Assembly (NCBI GenBank): GCA_015039465.1
Contig: MU130540.1
Coordinates: 112,708-176,707 of the forward strand
From: Phlegmacium glaucopus
Lineage: Eukaryota; Basidiomycota; Agaricomycetes; Agaricales; Cortinariaceae
Length of the DNA: 64,000 nucleotides
Direction: 5' to 3'
Shown: in pieces, positions 1-9,480 of the stretch
Numbering within the stretch: position 1 is the stretch's first letter
How the letters are laid out: each line of letters begins with the position of its first letter
Notes under the pieces: model-generated
Told to the model about the DNA's origin: nothing
Database searches by the model: none
What the model saw: the letters and a program-made list of their open reading frames with translations, nothing else
Program-made: the position numbers and the translations under genes

Positions 1-720
1 GAGGTATGGCAAGATAGATAGCTGGGGAGAAGACTTGTGGGTCCATAGCCACAACAACAATGACAAAGCCTTTGACATAATGGGAGATGTAGCTGATGCG
101 TCCATAAACGGGCCGTTCTTGAAATGATGGGCCAAAGATACGATCAAACGCGAGCCGATGACCGATGCAAATAGTAGATTGATCGCTTTGTTGTATCACT
201 AGCCAAGGGACAAACGGATGGTAGATGTTAAGGAGCATGTCGATAGTGTAAATGATAGACAACATAGTGGAGGACATTGAGGATATGATGAGCGATGAGG
301 ATGTTATCGTTGAACGAATGGTTTTGTTGACCAGGAACGCGATTCAGGGCCGCTTCCAAAATAGGTAATCAAATTCAAAGTCCGCTTATTTTCATGATGG
401 CGACTTTTAAGCTTTCTTCTCATGCTACCAATCAGTATTGGTGCGCGACACCGCGTTTGATTCTTGGCGCTTGTGCCGGTTGCCAACGGTCGAAGCAGCG
501 TCGTTGCTGCTGCTCTTCGGATCATCGACCTTGTTTGGGTTGGGGTGGGATTGGTGGCATGTGGTGACGGGCATGATGGAGGGAAATAGAGGAGAGGAAT
601 GGGTTGCGACGCAGGACAATGGGTTGTGACAGGTTGTGACGCAGACAGGGCAAAGGGTTTGGATGCTTTAGGACATAGTTCCCACATGTGAATATATTTA
701 CTAAGTTTTAAGCCCTACAA
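1..720. other. Unassigned left edge
   Basis: I see no recognisable gene here. Several short open frames exist on both strands but none shows a known motif, and they overlap each other, so they are probably chance. A short internal repetition of a GGGTTGTGACGCAGACA-like phrase lies near 600-655. The stretch may be a remnant of a mobile element that starts left of the window. Confidence 0.3.
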
Positions 721-723
721 ATT

Positions 724-804
724 GCCAGTATGGCTCAGGTGTTAAAGTGCCAGGCTTTATTGTTGCAGTGATGCTGGTTCAATTCCCAATGAGTGCACTT
801 TTTT
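724..804 (+). repeat. tRNA-like SINE head (Pol III boxes)
   Basis: An A-box-like TGGCTCAGGTGTT at 731-743 and a B-box-like GGTTCAATTCC at 776-786 are 45 nt apart, the spacing of a tRNA gene, and a T6 run at 799-804 could end Pol III transcription. The acceptor stem (GCCAGTA at 724-730) has no partner at the expected 3' position and the T stem pairs poorly, so this is not a working tRNA gene. A tRNA-derived SINE head or tRNA pseudogene fits best. What follows is an unrelated short-word array rather than an obvious SINE tail. Confidence 0.4.
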
Positions 805-825
805 GTAATTGGTAAATAATACTGT

Positions 826-1245
826 TTCTGAGTGGAATCCAACTCAATTCCGAATGGACTCCACTTGGATTCTGAGTGGAATCCAAGTGGAGTCCATTCG
901 GATTCCATTCGGATTCTGAGTGGAATCCAAGTGGACTCTATTTGGATTCCGTTTGGATTCCAAGTGGAATCCAAGTGGAGTCCAAGTGGAGTCCATTCGG
1001 ATTCCAAGTGGATTCCAAGTGGAATTGAGGTGGAATTCTCAATTCGGACTCGGAGTCTGAGTGGATTCCAAGTAATTTACTCGGAATCCACTCGGAGTCC
1101 GAGTGGATTCCGAGTGGAATATATTCCGAGCAAAGTCACAAATTTGGGTGGGTTACCTGCCAGAAAATATGCTGCTCGGAGTCCGAGGAGCCTCCTCGGA
1201 ATGCATGGAATCCGAGCGGAAACCGTGGGGCACTGTAAAGACCTC
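826..1245 (+). repeat. Array of 11-bp words ending in a transposon terminus
   Basis: From 826 to about 1140 the DNA is built of degenerate 11-bp words of the type AAGTGGAATCC, AAGTGGAGTCC and ATTCGGATTCC. The right edge, 1225-1245, reads GTGGGGCACTGTAAAGACCTC, whose complement matches the ends of the complete elements at 48651-49210 and 1944-3666 (consensus GAGGTCTTTACAGT then C-rich). The left terminus was not found, so this copy is probably truncated. Long open frames across it are by-products of the repeat. Confidence 0.6.
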
Positions 1246-1570
1246 GTCTTTTCGGATGAAGTGTTACTTCAAAATGGATACAATTGGCCTGAAGTCAAGA
1301 GATTGGATCTCGTAAGGCATTGCCGCTGGGTCAATGAAGTTACTAAAGATGCTCTCTGGGAGTTGATGGTGTAATTCATCCAAGCGAAAGGTATTGACTA
1401 CGTTGCGGTTGATGAGGGCTCATCTATTGGTCCAGATTATGATAAAGCCTCAGCTCTCAATGAAGACTTGCTAGCCTTGCCCCTTCATGGCAAGAAACCC
1501 CCACAACACTCCTGTGTGTTATCTGATACTACTACTATAATTATCAGCGGCCCATCAAACGCTGCCCGAT
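1246..1570 (+). other. Coding-like fragment interrupted by the copia insertion
   Basis: Apart from one TAA at about 1372-1374, this segment keeps one frame open right up to the copia target site. It translates into an ordinary-looking mixed-composition peptide with no low-complexity bias. I do not recognise the protein. Its left edge coincides with the transposon terminus at 1245 and its right edge with the ACTAG target site, so it may be a host gene remnant or an older element into which both transposons inserted. The frame does not obviously resume after 7279. Confidence 0.3.
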
Positions 1571-1575
1571 ACTAG

Positions 1576-1884
1576 TGTTGGATTATATGAGTTTCAACTC
1601 ATTGTTTTATTCTTAAGTCTTCTTATCTTTTGATATCTTATCACTCATTCCATTTTTCTCATGTCACAATAACCATCACATTCTTTAGTCACAATTTTTA
1701 CTATAGTGAGTCTCACCTTTATACTAAAGTTGAGACATGAGTTCATTCATTTATTCACTTAATATTACATCTAACAACTACCTAGTTACAATTCTCTGTT
1801 CTAGGTATAATAATTAATACATACAACTTTATACTAAAGTTGAGACTTACAATTCTCTGTTCTAGCTGCAAAATTATCTCAACA
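1576..1884 (+). repeat. 5' LTR of the copia element (309 bp)
   Basis: This matches the 3' LTR at 7026-7273 almost base for base except for one extra block of 61 bp at about 1804-1864. The extra block ends with the same CTTACAATTCTCTGTTCTAG phrase that precedes it, so it looks like a local duplication plus a short filler. High LTR similarity outside the block suggests insertion that is not very old. Confidence 0.93.
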
Positions 1885-1900
1885 GGTTATGGGCCCCGAA
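1885..1900 (+). promoter_or_regulatory. Primer-binding site (internal initiator-tRNA type)
   Basis: GGTTATGGGCCCCGAA directly follows the 5' LTR. Elements of the Drosophila copia type prime from an internally cut initiator methionine tRNA with a GGTTATGGGCCC site, and this matches its first 12 bases. It supports the copia assignment and strand. Confidence 0.75.
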
Positions 1901-1943
1901 GACAAAATGTCAAGCCTATCCTTAAACCAACGCTCCAATTTGA

Positions 1944-3666
1944 CAGTACTTTTCTGTCCCCCACCAGATCTGATCTGATCTGATCAGAACTGCTCAGATT
2001 CCAAGCAGTTCTGATCAGAATCTGACCAGAGCCCGACTAGTTCTGATCAGATCTGAGCAGTTCTGAGCAGTTCTGAGCAGTTCTGAGCAGTTCTGAACAG
2101 TTCTGATCAGAGTCTAGAATCTGATCAAATTCTAAGGGCAACTTTCTTGGATCAAAATATTATTTATTTCATTAATACTAACAGCCTACCAAAATAATTA
2201 AAAAAATCCCCAATAAGGAGGGGTTGCTGGTCTCATTGTTGTAATCTACAAATAAATAAAAAATAAGCCCCCTGTGGGGGGGGGTTGTCATTGTTGTTGT
2301 CTTGACCTATTAAATTGAATAAAAACCCATCATTATCATTGTAGGGGGAATAAGGACATGTACTCATTGTCATACATGTGTATTCGTCATCATAGGTGCC
2401 TATTCGTCGTCATACATGTGTATTCGCCGTTGTATACCCATAATTGTCGTTGTATACCCATAATAGTCGTCGTAGGCGCCTATTTGTTGTCATACACGCA
2501 TTTTTGTTGTTGTACACGTGTTTTTGTCGTCGTACATGTGTTTTTGTCGTCGTAGGCGCCTATTCGTTGTCATACACGTGTATTCGTCATCGTACACGCG
2601 TATTTGTTGTCGTAGGCGCCTATTCGTCGTCGTATGCGTGTTTTCGTCGTCGTAGGTGCTTATTCGTCGTCATACACGTGTATTTGTCGTCGTACACGTG
2701 TATTTGTTGTCGTAGGCGCCTATTCGTGGTCGTATACGTGTTTTCGTCATCGTAGGTGCTTATTCGTCGTCATACACGTGTATTCGTCGTTGTACACGTG
2801 TATTTGTTGTTGTACACATGCATTTGTTGTTGTAGGCGCCTATTCGTCGTCGTACACGTGTAGGTGTCGTCGTAGGTGCCTATTTGTCATCGTACATGTG
2901 TATTTGTCGTCGTAGGCGCCTATTCGTCGTCCAACACGCGTATTCCTCGTCGTAGGCGCCTATTTGCCGTTGTACACATGTATTCGTCGTTGTACATGTG
3001 TATTCGTCGTCGTAGGCGCCTATTTGTCGTCCTACACCTGTATGTGTCGTCGTAGGCGCCTATTCATCGTCATACACGTGTATTTGTCGTGGTACACGTG
3101 CATTTGTCGTCGTTGACGTCGTACATGACCTATTATAATCTGTAAGTAGAGGTAAAATAGAATAAAATAAAAAAATCCCCCTCTGGTGAGGGGGGTTACC
3201 ATTGCTGGTTGTGAAAACGGGTGTGGTGGTGGTGTGAGAAACAGAAGACGAATTCAACAAACACTGATGTGCACATCACATGTGGTCATGTGATCATACC
3301 CCTCGCAATGAACAAAATACACGATTTTGATGGCAACAAGGCATTGCCATCTGAATATTATATGATTATATTATTTTTCTAGTAAAGTCAGGTGATTCTC
3401 CAAAGCTTGATCTAACTCAATTCTGCTCGGATTCTGGTCAGATTTGCTCAGAAATTGGTCAGATTCTGCTTAGAAATTGGTTGGACTTGGATCTAGTTAG
3501 ATCTGATCAGATCCGGTCTTTCTGATCAGATCTGGTCAGAATCTGGTCAGATAAATTGGCTGTATTACTGCCATTTGGGGTGATAAAATTTCTGACCAGA
3601 ATCTGATCAGATCTGACCAATTCTGATCAGATCTGATCAGATTAGGTGGCTTACAGCAAAGACCTC
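1944..3666. mobile_element. Non-autonomous TIR element inside copia gag
   Basis: An 8-bp duplication CAATTTGA (1936-1943 and 3667-3674) bounds a segment whose ends are imperfect inverted repeats: CAGTACTTTTCTGTCCCCCA on the left, and on the right the complement of GAGGTCTTTGCTGTAAGCC. Inside each end are TCTGATCAG / CTGAGCAGTT words spaced about 10 bp apart (1965-2130 and 3415-3650). The centre carries a 20-bp minisatellite. No transposase is present. The 8-bp duplication and CAG terminus suggest mobilisation by a hAT-type enzyme; that is inference. It splits gag after roughly its first 10 codons. Confidence 0.85.
2345..3125 (+). repeat. 20-bp minisatellite with alternating palindromes
   Basis: About 39 tandem units of 20 bp. 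Each unit is a 10-bp palindrome followed by a 10-bp spacer of the type TTCGTCGTCG. Two palindromes alternate irregularly: TACACGTGTA, containing the E-box core CACGTG, and TAGGCGCCTA. The Val/Tyr/Ser-rich open frames over this stretch are translations of the repeat and not genes. Confidence 0.9.
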
Positions 3667-3675
3667 CAATTTGAC

Positions 3676-4500
3676 CCTACAAACCCAGGATACATAAAGC
3701 CATGGGATTGAGAGGCCTATGGAGACACATGGAAGGAACCGCAATTGCACCAATGCCGTTCACAGTTGTCGACTCGATTCTAGTCCTATCTGACAGAAAG
3801 ATGCCAGCTATGGAAGAACAGATAGAAACAAAAGAAATGAGAATAGCTGAATTCAAAAAACGCGAATACTTAGCTCAGCACATCATCCTCTCATCTGTCT
3901 CTACATGTCTTAGGTCAAAAATAATCTCTATGACTTCATCCAAAGACATGTGGAAGGCTGTAAAAGCAGATGCGACGATGAAAAGTACCCTGTACATTTT
4001 AGATGCAGAGGATCAACTTTCGAGCATGAAATTGGCTGAAACTGAAGATCCGAAGACTCACCTCACAGAACTTAAGCACCATTTCCAGCTAATGCTTCAG
4101 CGATGCAACAACCTCGTAAAAATGGGGTCAACATTATCCGAAACCCAATTCAACATCATAGTCATGTCATCCTTGCTGGAATCCTATCGACCAACTCTTC
4201 AGACAATCACAGCTGCCAAACGTGCTAGTAGCCTCTCAGGAGGTCAGTCGCAGTGGATGAAATCCAACAACCTGACTTCCTTCATCATCGAGGAAGCACA
4301 GCACTGTGTCATAAATGACAAACATGGAAAAAATGCTGATTCTGTGCTTTCTGCTCACGTAAAAAGGAGTGGAAGACATCATCATGGCAAGCAAAAGAGT
4401 TTGAGAAGCAAGGAAAGGTCAATCCTGATGATGCATGTGGAAATTGCAGAAAGCCTGGACATGGAGCTCCAAATTGTTGGTTGAAAGGAGGTGGTAAAGA
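3676..4500 (+). pseudogene. Copia Gag, main part (UBN2-like) with zinc knuckle
   Basis: The open frame from 3702 matches the Gag of fungal copia elements: a WRHMEGTA-like start, a long helical region with the DAEDQLSSMKLAE phrase, and a PTLQTITAA phrase. A CX2CX4HX4C nucleic-acid-binding knuckle (C-GN-C-RKPG-H-GAPN-C) lies at about 4434-4476 in another frame, so at least one frameshift separates it from the body. The N-terminus lies upstream of the inserted element, beginning near 1908. Gag would coat the element RNA in cytoplasmic particles. Dead through insertion and frameshift. Confidence 0.85.
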
Positions 4501-5530
4501 AGGTCAAGGTCCGAGACAAAAGAAACCTAAGAAGGTGGAACCAGCTATTGTAGTGGTTGACGACGAAGATGATAAATTTTTTGCTTTCACTTGCACCTCT
4601 GACTACATTGACATTGTGAACACAATTCCAGCTTCAAAGTCCCACTTATCAGGATGTGTTGACAGTGGAGCCACCCAAGATTACTCTCCTGATCGTTCAA
4701 TCTTCACCAATTATTGACCCATCGATCGTGAAATAACCACAGCTGACGGTCAAACAGTGAAGGCCATTGGCATGGGAGACATGCATTTAGACCTGCCAAA
4801 TGGGTCAACACAAACCAGGACAACATTCAAAGGTGCAATACACGCACCGGGTTTAGCTTTTACACTAATCTCAATTAGTAGGCTCAAAAAGCTGGATACC
4901 TAGTAACCTTTTATAAGGGTCACTGCACAATAAAACAGCCAAACAGACATACCATTGCCACTATCCCTCACGTTGATGATCTCTATTGAATCTCTATATC
5001 AAAACAGGTTCAAAATAAGCACCATGCCAATGCAGTAATTGAAAAGTTGAACATAAACAATGCTCACTGAAAACTTGGTCATATATCCTATTCAGCTATC
5101 AAACATGCTGTTTTGAAAGGTCTTATCACCAGAATTATCCTGGATAACAATTCAAAAATTGAGTTCTGTGAAGCCTGTGCAAAAGCCAAGTCTGCGAGGC
5201 AGCCTTATCCACAACAATCCAAAACTTGAGCCACAAAATATGGTGAAAGGGCTCATTGGGATCTGTGAGGACCAGCATCAGTAAAAAGCTTAAATGGTCA
5301 TCACTACATAGCAGCTCATATCAACAACGCAACTCACAAAACCAAGCTTTACTTCCAAGCAAAGAAAAGTGAAACCTTCAAGTCCTATAAACAGGATGAA
5401 GTGTTCATAGAGACTCAAACCGGCCACTGTATAAAGCTAGTACACTCTGATTGAGGGGGAGAATTCCTATCTCATCAGATGATTCAGCATCAAGATGAAA
5501 GAGGCATGAAATGTGAACTTACCGTGCATG
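4501..5530 (+). pseudogene. Copia Pol: protease and integrase parts
   Basis: The protease active site is seen as DSGAT at about 4657-4671. Further on come a GAG-pre-integrase-like LGHISYSAIKH phrase (about 5075-5105) and the integrase core with a HSD-x-GGEF acidic motif at about 5446-5470. Stops interrupt throughout, mostly TGA at places where copia proteins usually have Arg. Homology stops near 5530, where the inverted segment begins, so the integrase C-terminus and the RT catalytic region are missing. Confidence 0.8.
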
Positions 5531-5535
5531 TAGAG

Positions 5536-5598
5536 TGAAAGTGAAAGTATGAGTAGCTAAGCATAACTAGGGGCGGACACAATGAGTGTTTCCTAACA
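5536..5598 (-). repeat. Detached piece of the foreign LTR at the inversion edge
   Basis: Read on the minus strand this begins TGTTAGGAAACACTC directly after CAGGG, the same pentamer that follows the main LTR block at 6753-6757. I interpret it as one end of the LTR that inserted into the copia RNase H region, separated from the rest by the later inversion. The assignment rests on position and the duplicated pentamer, with only a short sequence match. Confidence 0.5.
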
Positions 5599-6140
5599 CC
5601 CTGATGAAGTGATATTGTAGATTGATATGCTTCATCCTCGAATGAAACTTGTTATCTTCTGCCAATGCGATGGCACCTTGGTTGTCGCAGTTTATCCCAA
5701 TAGGTGCTGGTGAGCATCGTCGAATTTCATTTATGAAACTTTGCATCCATAACGCTTCCTTTGTAGCATGTGTAAGCACTATGTATTCAGCTTTGGTACT
5801 CAATAATGCAATAATATGTTGTTTTTTGGGCTCCACAATATTGCACCTTGGCCAAAATGAAAGCAATAGCCCGAAATTGAATGCTGATGACTCTGACTCA
5901 CCCAGTCTGAATCACAATACCCCTCAACTAGCACATTTGATTTACCACCAAAAGTAAGCCAGTAATTTTTCGTAGTTCCCAGATATTTTATGACCTGTTT
6001 CAATCCTTCCCAGTGAGCTGGTCCCGGATTTTGAATGAACTGAGATAAAACCCCAACTGCATACACTGCATCGGGTCACAATACAACTACCGGCCACAAT
6101 ACACTCCCTATGGCTTTGTTATACGGTATAAATCATTGTT
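5599..6140 (-). pseudogene. Inverted copia RT/RNase H segment
   Basis: On the minus strand this reads as the C-terminal part of copia reverse transcriptase and RNase H: a YNKAIGS start, a YAVGVLSQF motif, the ISGYCF phrase, KAEYI and CDNQGAIALAEDNKF, ending at YHFIR. The protein logically continues with EAVQDEK on the plus strand at 6758, so the piece belongs to the surrounding copia element and was flipped. The target pentamer appears as CCCTG here (5599-5603) and CAGGG at 6753-6757, which is what an inversion after an insertion would leave. The YVDD-bearing part of RT is absent. Confidence 0.85.
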
Positions 6141-6145
6141 TGTGT

Positions 6146-6752
6146 TGTTATATAACACCAACCAGAGAGCAGTGGACCAGTCTTTAGGTCAGGAGACTCC
6201 CTGTTGTTTGTTTAGGGAAGGTGTAACCTTGACTTGTAACACACAGAGATAGGGAGCAAGAGTAGAGGTGAGGAGGATGAGGATGAAGGTCTTGGAAGAT
6301 GAATGAGGTAGAAGATGAGGATGAGGATGGGTAAGACAGAGTCTTCAGTAAGACTATAGCGGTTGACAGTAGAGGACAGTGACAGTAAAGGACTGAAAAA
6401 GCGAACTTAGAGAGAGGAATTCACTGGAATTCCACTGAGAGGATGACTGTGGGGAGTAAGAATGAATTGAGATAAACTACCTATCCTGATACAAAAGAGC
6501 AGTATTTATACCCTAAGGATGAGGCTATGTAGAACAATAAAAAGAAAGAAGTACGCGCTGTCAAAGGAAGAAAGATAAAGAGAGGACAGCTGCAAGAAGA
6601 AAAGAACAATAGAAAAGAAGAAGGAACAATAAAAAAAACTGTAAAGTGTCAAAGTGCGAGAGAAAAGAAAAGAAGGCAGTGTACATAGTCCAATAGCAAA
6701 GATAACCACCTTAGAATTCAACTTGATTCCCGGGTACTTACATCCTCTAACA
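6146..6752 (-). repeat. LTR inserted in copia pol (minus orientation)
   Basis: The minus strand begins TGTTAGAGGATGTAAGTACCC at 6752, close to the start of the solo LTR at 31823 (TGTTAGAGGATGTGTAACCC), followed by CAGGG as target pentamer. The other boundary, near 6146, is less certain because the inversion breakpoint is there. Purine-rich GAGGATGAG repeats fill the middle (6250-6340). Confidence 0.6.
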
Positions 6753-6754
6753 CA

Positions 6755-6918
6755 GGGAAGCCGTCCAAGATGAAAAGATCGAGATAAATTACATACCGAC
6801 TGATGAAAATGTATCAGACATCTTTACCAAAGCACTGGCAAGACCTAAATTTGTTCGGTTTGTCGAAAGGCTGGGATTGGGGGAGTTAGAGAAGGAAGCT
6901 ATTCAAACTCAGTCTTAG
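6755..6918 (+). pseudogene. Copia Pol C-terminus
   Basis: The frame reads REAVQDEK, then the typical copia end motif INYIPTDENVSDIFTKAL and a RFVERLGLGE tail, ending with TAG at 6916. It resumes exactly where the inverted segment stops, showing that insertion and inversion split one former reading frame. Confidence 0.85.
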
Positions 6919-7017
6919 AAACAACAAGACTCATTGTGTAATCGATAACGCAATTGGCACGTTTATCATCACATGATGATCGTGTACACAATACAGGTAT
7001 TAATGGAGTTTTACTTG

Positions 7018-7025
7018 AGGGGGAG
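7018..7025 (+). promoter_or_regulatory. Polypurine tract of the copia element
   Basis: AGGGGGAG abuts the 3' LTR, the place where plus-strand DNA synthesis starts in LTR retrotransposons. Confidence 0.8.
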
Positions 7026-7273
7026 TGTTGGATTATACAAGTTTCAACTCATTGTTTTATTCTTAAGTCTTCTTATCTTTTGATATCTTATCACTCATTT
7101 TATTTTTCTCATGTCACAATAACCATCACATTCTTTAGTCACAATTTTTACTATAGTGAGTCTCAACTTTATACTAAAGTTAAGACATGAGTTCATTCAT
7201 TTATTCACTTAATATTACATCTAACAACTACCTAGTTACAATTCTCTGTTCTAGCTGCGAAATTATCTCAACA
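7026..7273 (+). repeat. 3' LTR of the copia element (248 bp)
   Basis: It pairs with 1576-1884 and lacks the 61-bp extra block. It is followed by the target pentamer ACTAG at 7274-7278. Confidence 0.93.
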
Positions 7274-7278
7274 ACTAG

Positions 7279-8220
7279 TAGAGCCACATAGAAGTATTTT
7301 TGACACTCTTGATCTGTTTATTTTATTTTCTTAGAGAGAATGAGGATACTTTCTTAAAATCCCATATCATCCTCCGAGCCGCAATACCAAATCAAGCAAA
7401 GTGGTCGGAAAAATGTTATTGGCAGTCATTTCAGTTTTCCTATCTGACTAATGTATCTGGCTCATTCTCATATAACTTGAACACGGAGCAAGAAAATGGG
7501 TACATTTTAACCACAGACTGCTACGCACCACACTAAAAACTTCAGAAGCGACATCACTCTCCCAAAATGCCCTTTATAGAGGAATGAAATGTTCATCCCA
7601 ATCGAGCTACTTGAAAGCAATTTTTGTTGTGGATGGCTTTCCAGGAGCGCATTGCATTTATGATCTCCGTCACTCTCGTGTCAAAACCATGGTTGGAGAC
7701 ACTTATACAATTAATATCCAGACATGTTTACATCCCTTCAACTCCTTATTGACCTGTTATGGTACTCTTTTCATACATGTGTTGAACACATGTTTTACTT
7801 ACTTTTTCCTCATGCCCTTCATTTAACCTTTTGTATATAAATCTATGCATCTTGTATTAGATACCTTACCTAGTATTTAATAGACAAACTCTCTACTCTT
7901 GATTGCTCTCAAAGACGACAGCTTCTCTAGACCTTAACAAGTCTACATAGCTCTAGTCCTCAGATTGATACTTGAAACGAACATAATAACAACTGTTAAC
8001 AATCAGTGTTCCTGAATCGTTCAAAGTCATAACACATATGATAAAATAATAAATTGTTACAGTTGCCTGCAAAATGCTAGGCCATTTCAAAAGTTTCTGT
8101 GTCCACCCCAGTTTGGTGTAAACATCTGATTCAGTCTTTTGTATACTTTGGTACATATTTCATTTATATATATTATATTATTATATTATATACTACAATA
8201 CATACAACATAAATACTATA
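7279..8220. other. Unassigned stretch with short open frames
   Basis: Two plus-strand frames (about 7300-7536 and 7584-7826) have ordinary composition but no motif I recognise, and no good gene model links them. A pyrimidine-rich TTTTATTTTCTTAG near 7320 resembles a splice acceptor, so an interrupted host gene remains possible. An AT-rich simple repeat lies at 8160-8215. Confidence 0.3.
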
Positions 8221-8224
8221 GAAA

Positions 8225-9480
8225 CACACCAGCAAGTCATGATGACTTGCTGGAGGTGGCCAGCATTGAAGCCAAATGAAACAGCATGTTAAGTTTAGAC
8301 AAAGGGGTAACATTGGAGTAACTCCGGATCAGACAGAACAGAACCAGAACAAGTAATGGAAAGGACTTTGGCCTCAGCGTGTGTGCTGTGCCACCCAGCT
8401 CCTATAATGTCCTGATTTCAAAACTGGAAGAGAATGGAAAGACGGAAGACCTCAGTGACTTAGAGAATGAACAAGAGGAGGAAACTAAGATGATATTCAA
8501 ACTGAGGAAAACATACAAGTTTTGAGTACTTAAATAATAAAAGGAATAGCAACCGAAATATAAAGGATAAATATAAAGTGCTGCGCTCTGCTCCTGGAAG
8601 GTCCTGCATTCCTGGGTGAATAATCCATAGCAGGTGTGCTGACTGATAGTGGAAAAGTGATGACAAAGAAATAGTGGTTGTGGCAAAGATGTGGTATTAG
8701 GTTTGGAGTATCGTCGGAAGAGCCAGAATGATACAGAGAAGTCTCGGAGTTGGACATAGGAGGAGTAGATCCAGAAACAAGGGAAAGTACTGGAATGGAG
8801 TACGGACTACCGGAGACAACTCCAACGGAGCTGGAGTAACATATAACAGAATGTAACACAGCACCAGCGAGTTCAACTCGCTGGCATGTCATCGTCATCA
8901 TCGGTGGTGGCAAGGTGTTGAGGTGTTGAGATGGAGGTCAGAGTAACAAAACAGCACCAGCAAGTCAAACTCACTGGTGTGTCGTTGTCATCGGAATGGA
9001 GGTGGTGGTGAGGTGGTGAGGTGGTGAGATGGAGGTTGGAGTCAAGAAACAGCACCAGCGAGTTTGACTCGCTGGTGTGTCATCGTCGTTGGAACAGAGG
9101 TGGTGGTGAGGTGTTGTGATGGAGGTCAGAGTCAAGAAACAGCACCAGCGAGTCAAACTCGCTGGTGTGTCGTTGTCGTTGGAATGGAGGTGGTGGTGAG
9201 GTGTTGAGGTGTTGAAATGGAGGTCGGAGTCACAAAACAGCACCAGCGAGTTTGACTTGCTGGTGTGTCATCATCGTCAGAACAGAGGTGGTGGTGAGGT
9301 GTTGAGATGGAGCAGAGCAATGAAACAGCACCAGCAAGTCAAACTTGCTGGTGTGTTGTTGTCATTGAAATGGAGGTGGCTATGTGGTTGGTGTTGAAAT
9401 AGAGCCCATAGGAGCAAAACAGCACCAGCGAGTCAAACTTGCTGGTGTGTCGTTGTTGAAACAGAGGGAGGGATGGGAGG
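8225..9480 (+). repeat. Tandem ~93-bp repeats each holding a palindrome
   Basis: Eight palindromes of the form CACCAGCGAGT-nnn-ACTCGCTGGTG recur near 8229, 8864, 8957, 9051, 9143, 9240, 9330 and 9423, joined by a GGTGGTGGTGAGGTGTTGAGATGGAGGTC-like linker. The central trinucleotide is CAA in some units and TTG in others. A solo LTR (8287-8858) split the array after the first unit; without it the units are about 90-97 bp apart. No CRISPR-type unique spacers: the linkers are homologous to each other. Confidence 0.85.
8287..8858 (-). mobile_element. Solo LTR, family A, copy 1 (572 bp)
   Basis: On the minus strand it starts TGTTACATTCTG and ends TAAACTTAACA. A perfect 5-bp duplication CAGCA flanks it (8282-8286, 8859-8863). 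Two more copies are at 32308-33629 and 51776-52360. No internal retroviral region is present, so it is a recombination-derived solo LTR. Open frames across it are repeats of those in the other copies and not genes. Confidence 0.93.

Larger units (their letters stand above)
1576..7273 (+). mobile_element. Ty1/copia LTR retrotransposon, rearranged and dead
   Basis: Both LTRs start TGTTG and end CAACA, and a perfect 5-bp duplication ACTAG flanks the element (1571-1575 and 7274-7278). The order PBS, gag, protease, integrase, C-terminal pol, polypurine tract is readable. The element was then altered by at least three later events: a 1.7-kb DNA element entered gag (1944-3666), a foreign LTR entered the RNase H region, and the RT/RNase H piece was inverted (5599-6140). 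The RT catalytic core is missing, so it cannot move by itself. Confidence 0.93.

Noticed and set aside
724..796. Functional tRNA gene
   Set aside because: Acceptor and T stems do not pair; only promoter boxes are kept.
832..1374. 180-aa plus-strand open frame
   Set aside because: Its first two thirds translate the short-word array; only the tail after 1246 looks like a protein.
2358..2915. Overlapping 65-103 aa open frames rich in Val, Tyr and Ser
   Set aside because: They are translations of the 20-bp minisatellite in several frames and have no protein-like features.
8402..8913. Minus-strand open frames of 68-127 aa, repeated at 33159-33523 and 51982-52362
   Set aside because: They lie within the solo LTR family A, have no conserved protein motif, and recur only because the LTR does.
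8862..9450. CRISPR-like array
   Set aside because: The intervening linkers are homologous to each other, the repeats are imperfect, and all other evidence is eukaryotic.
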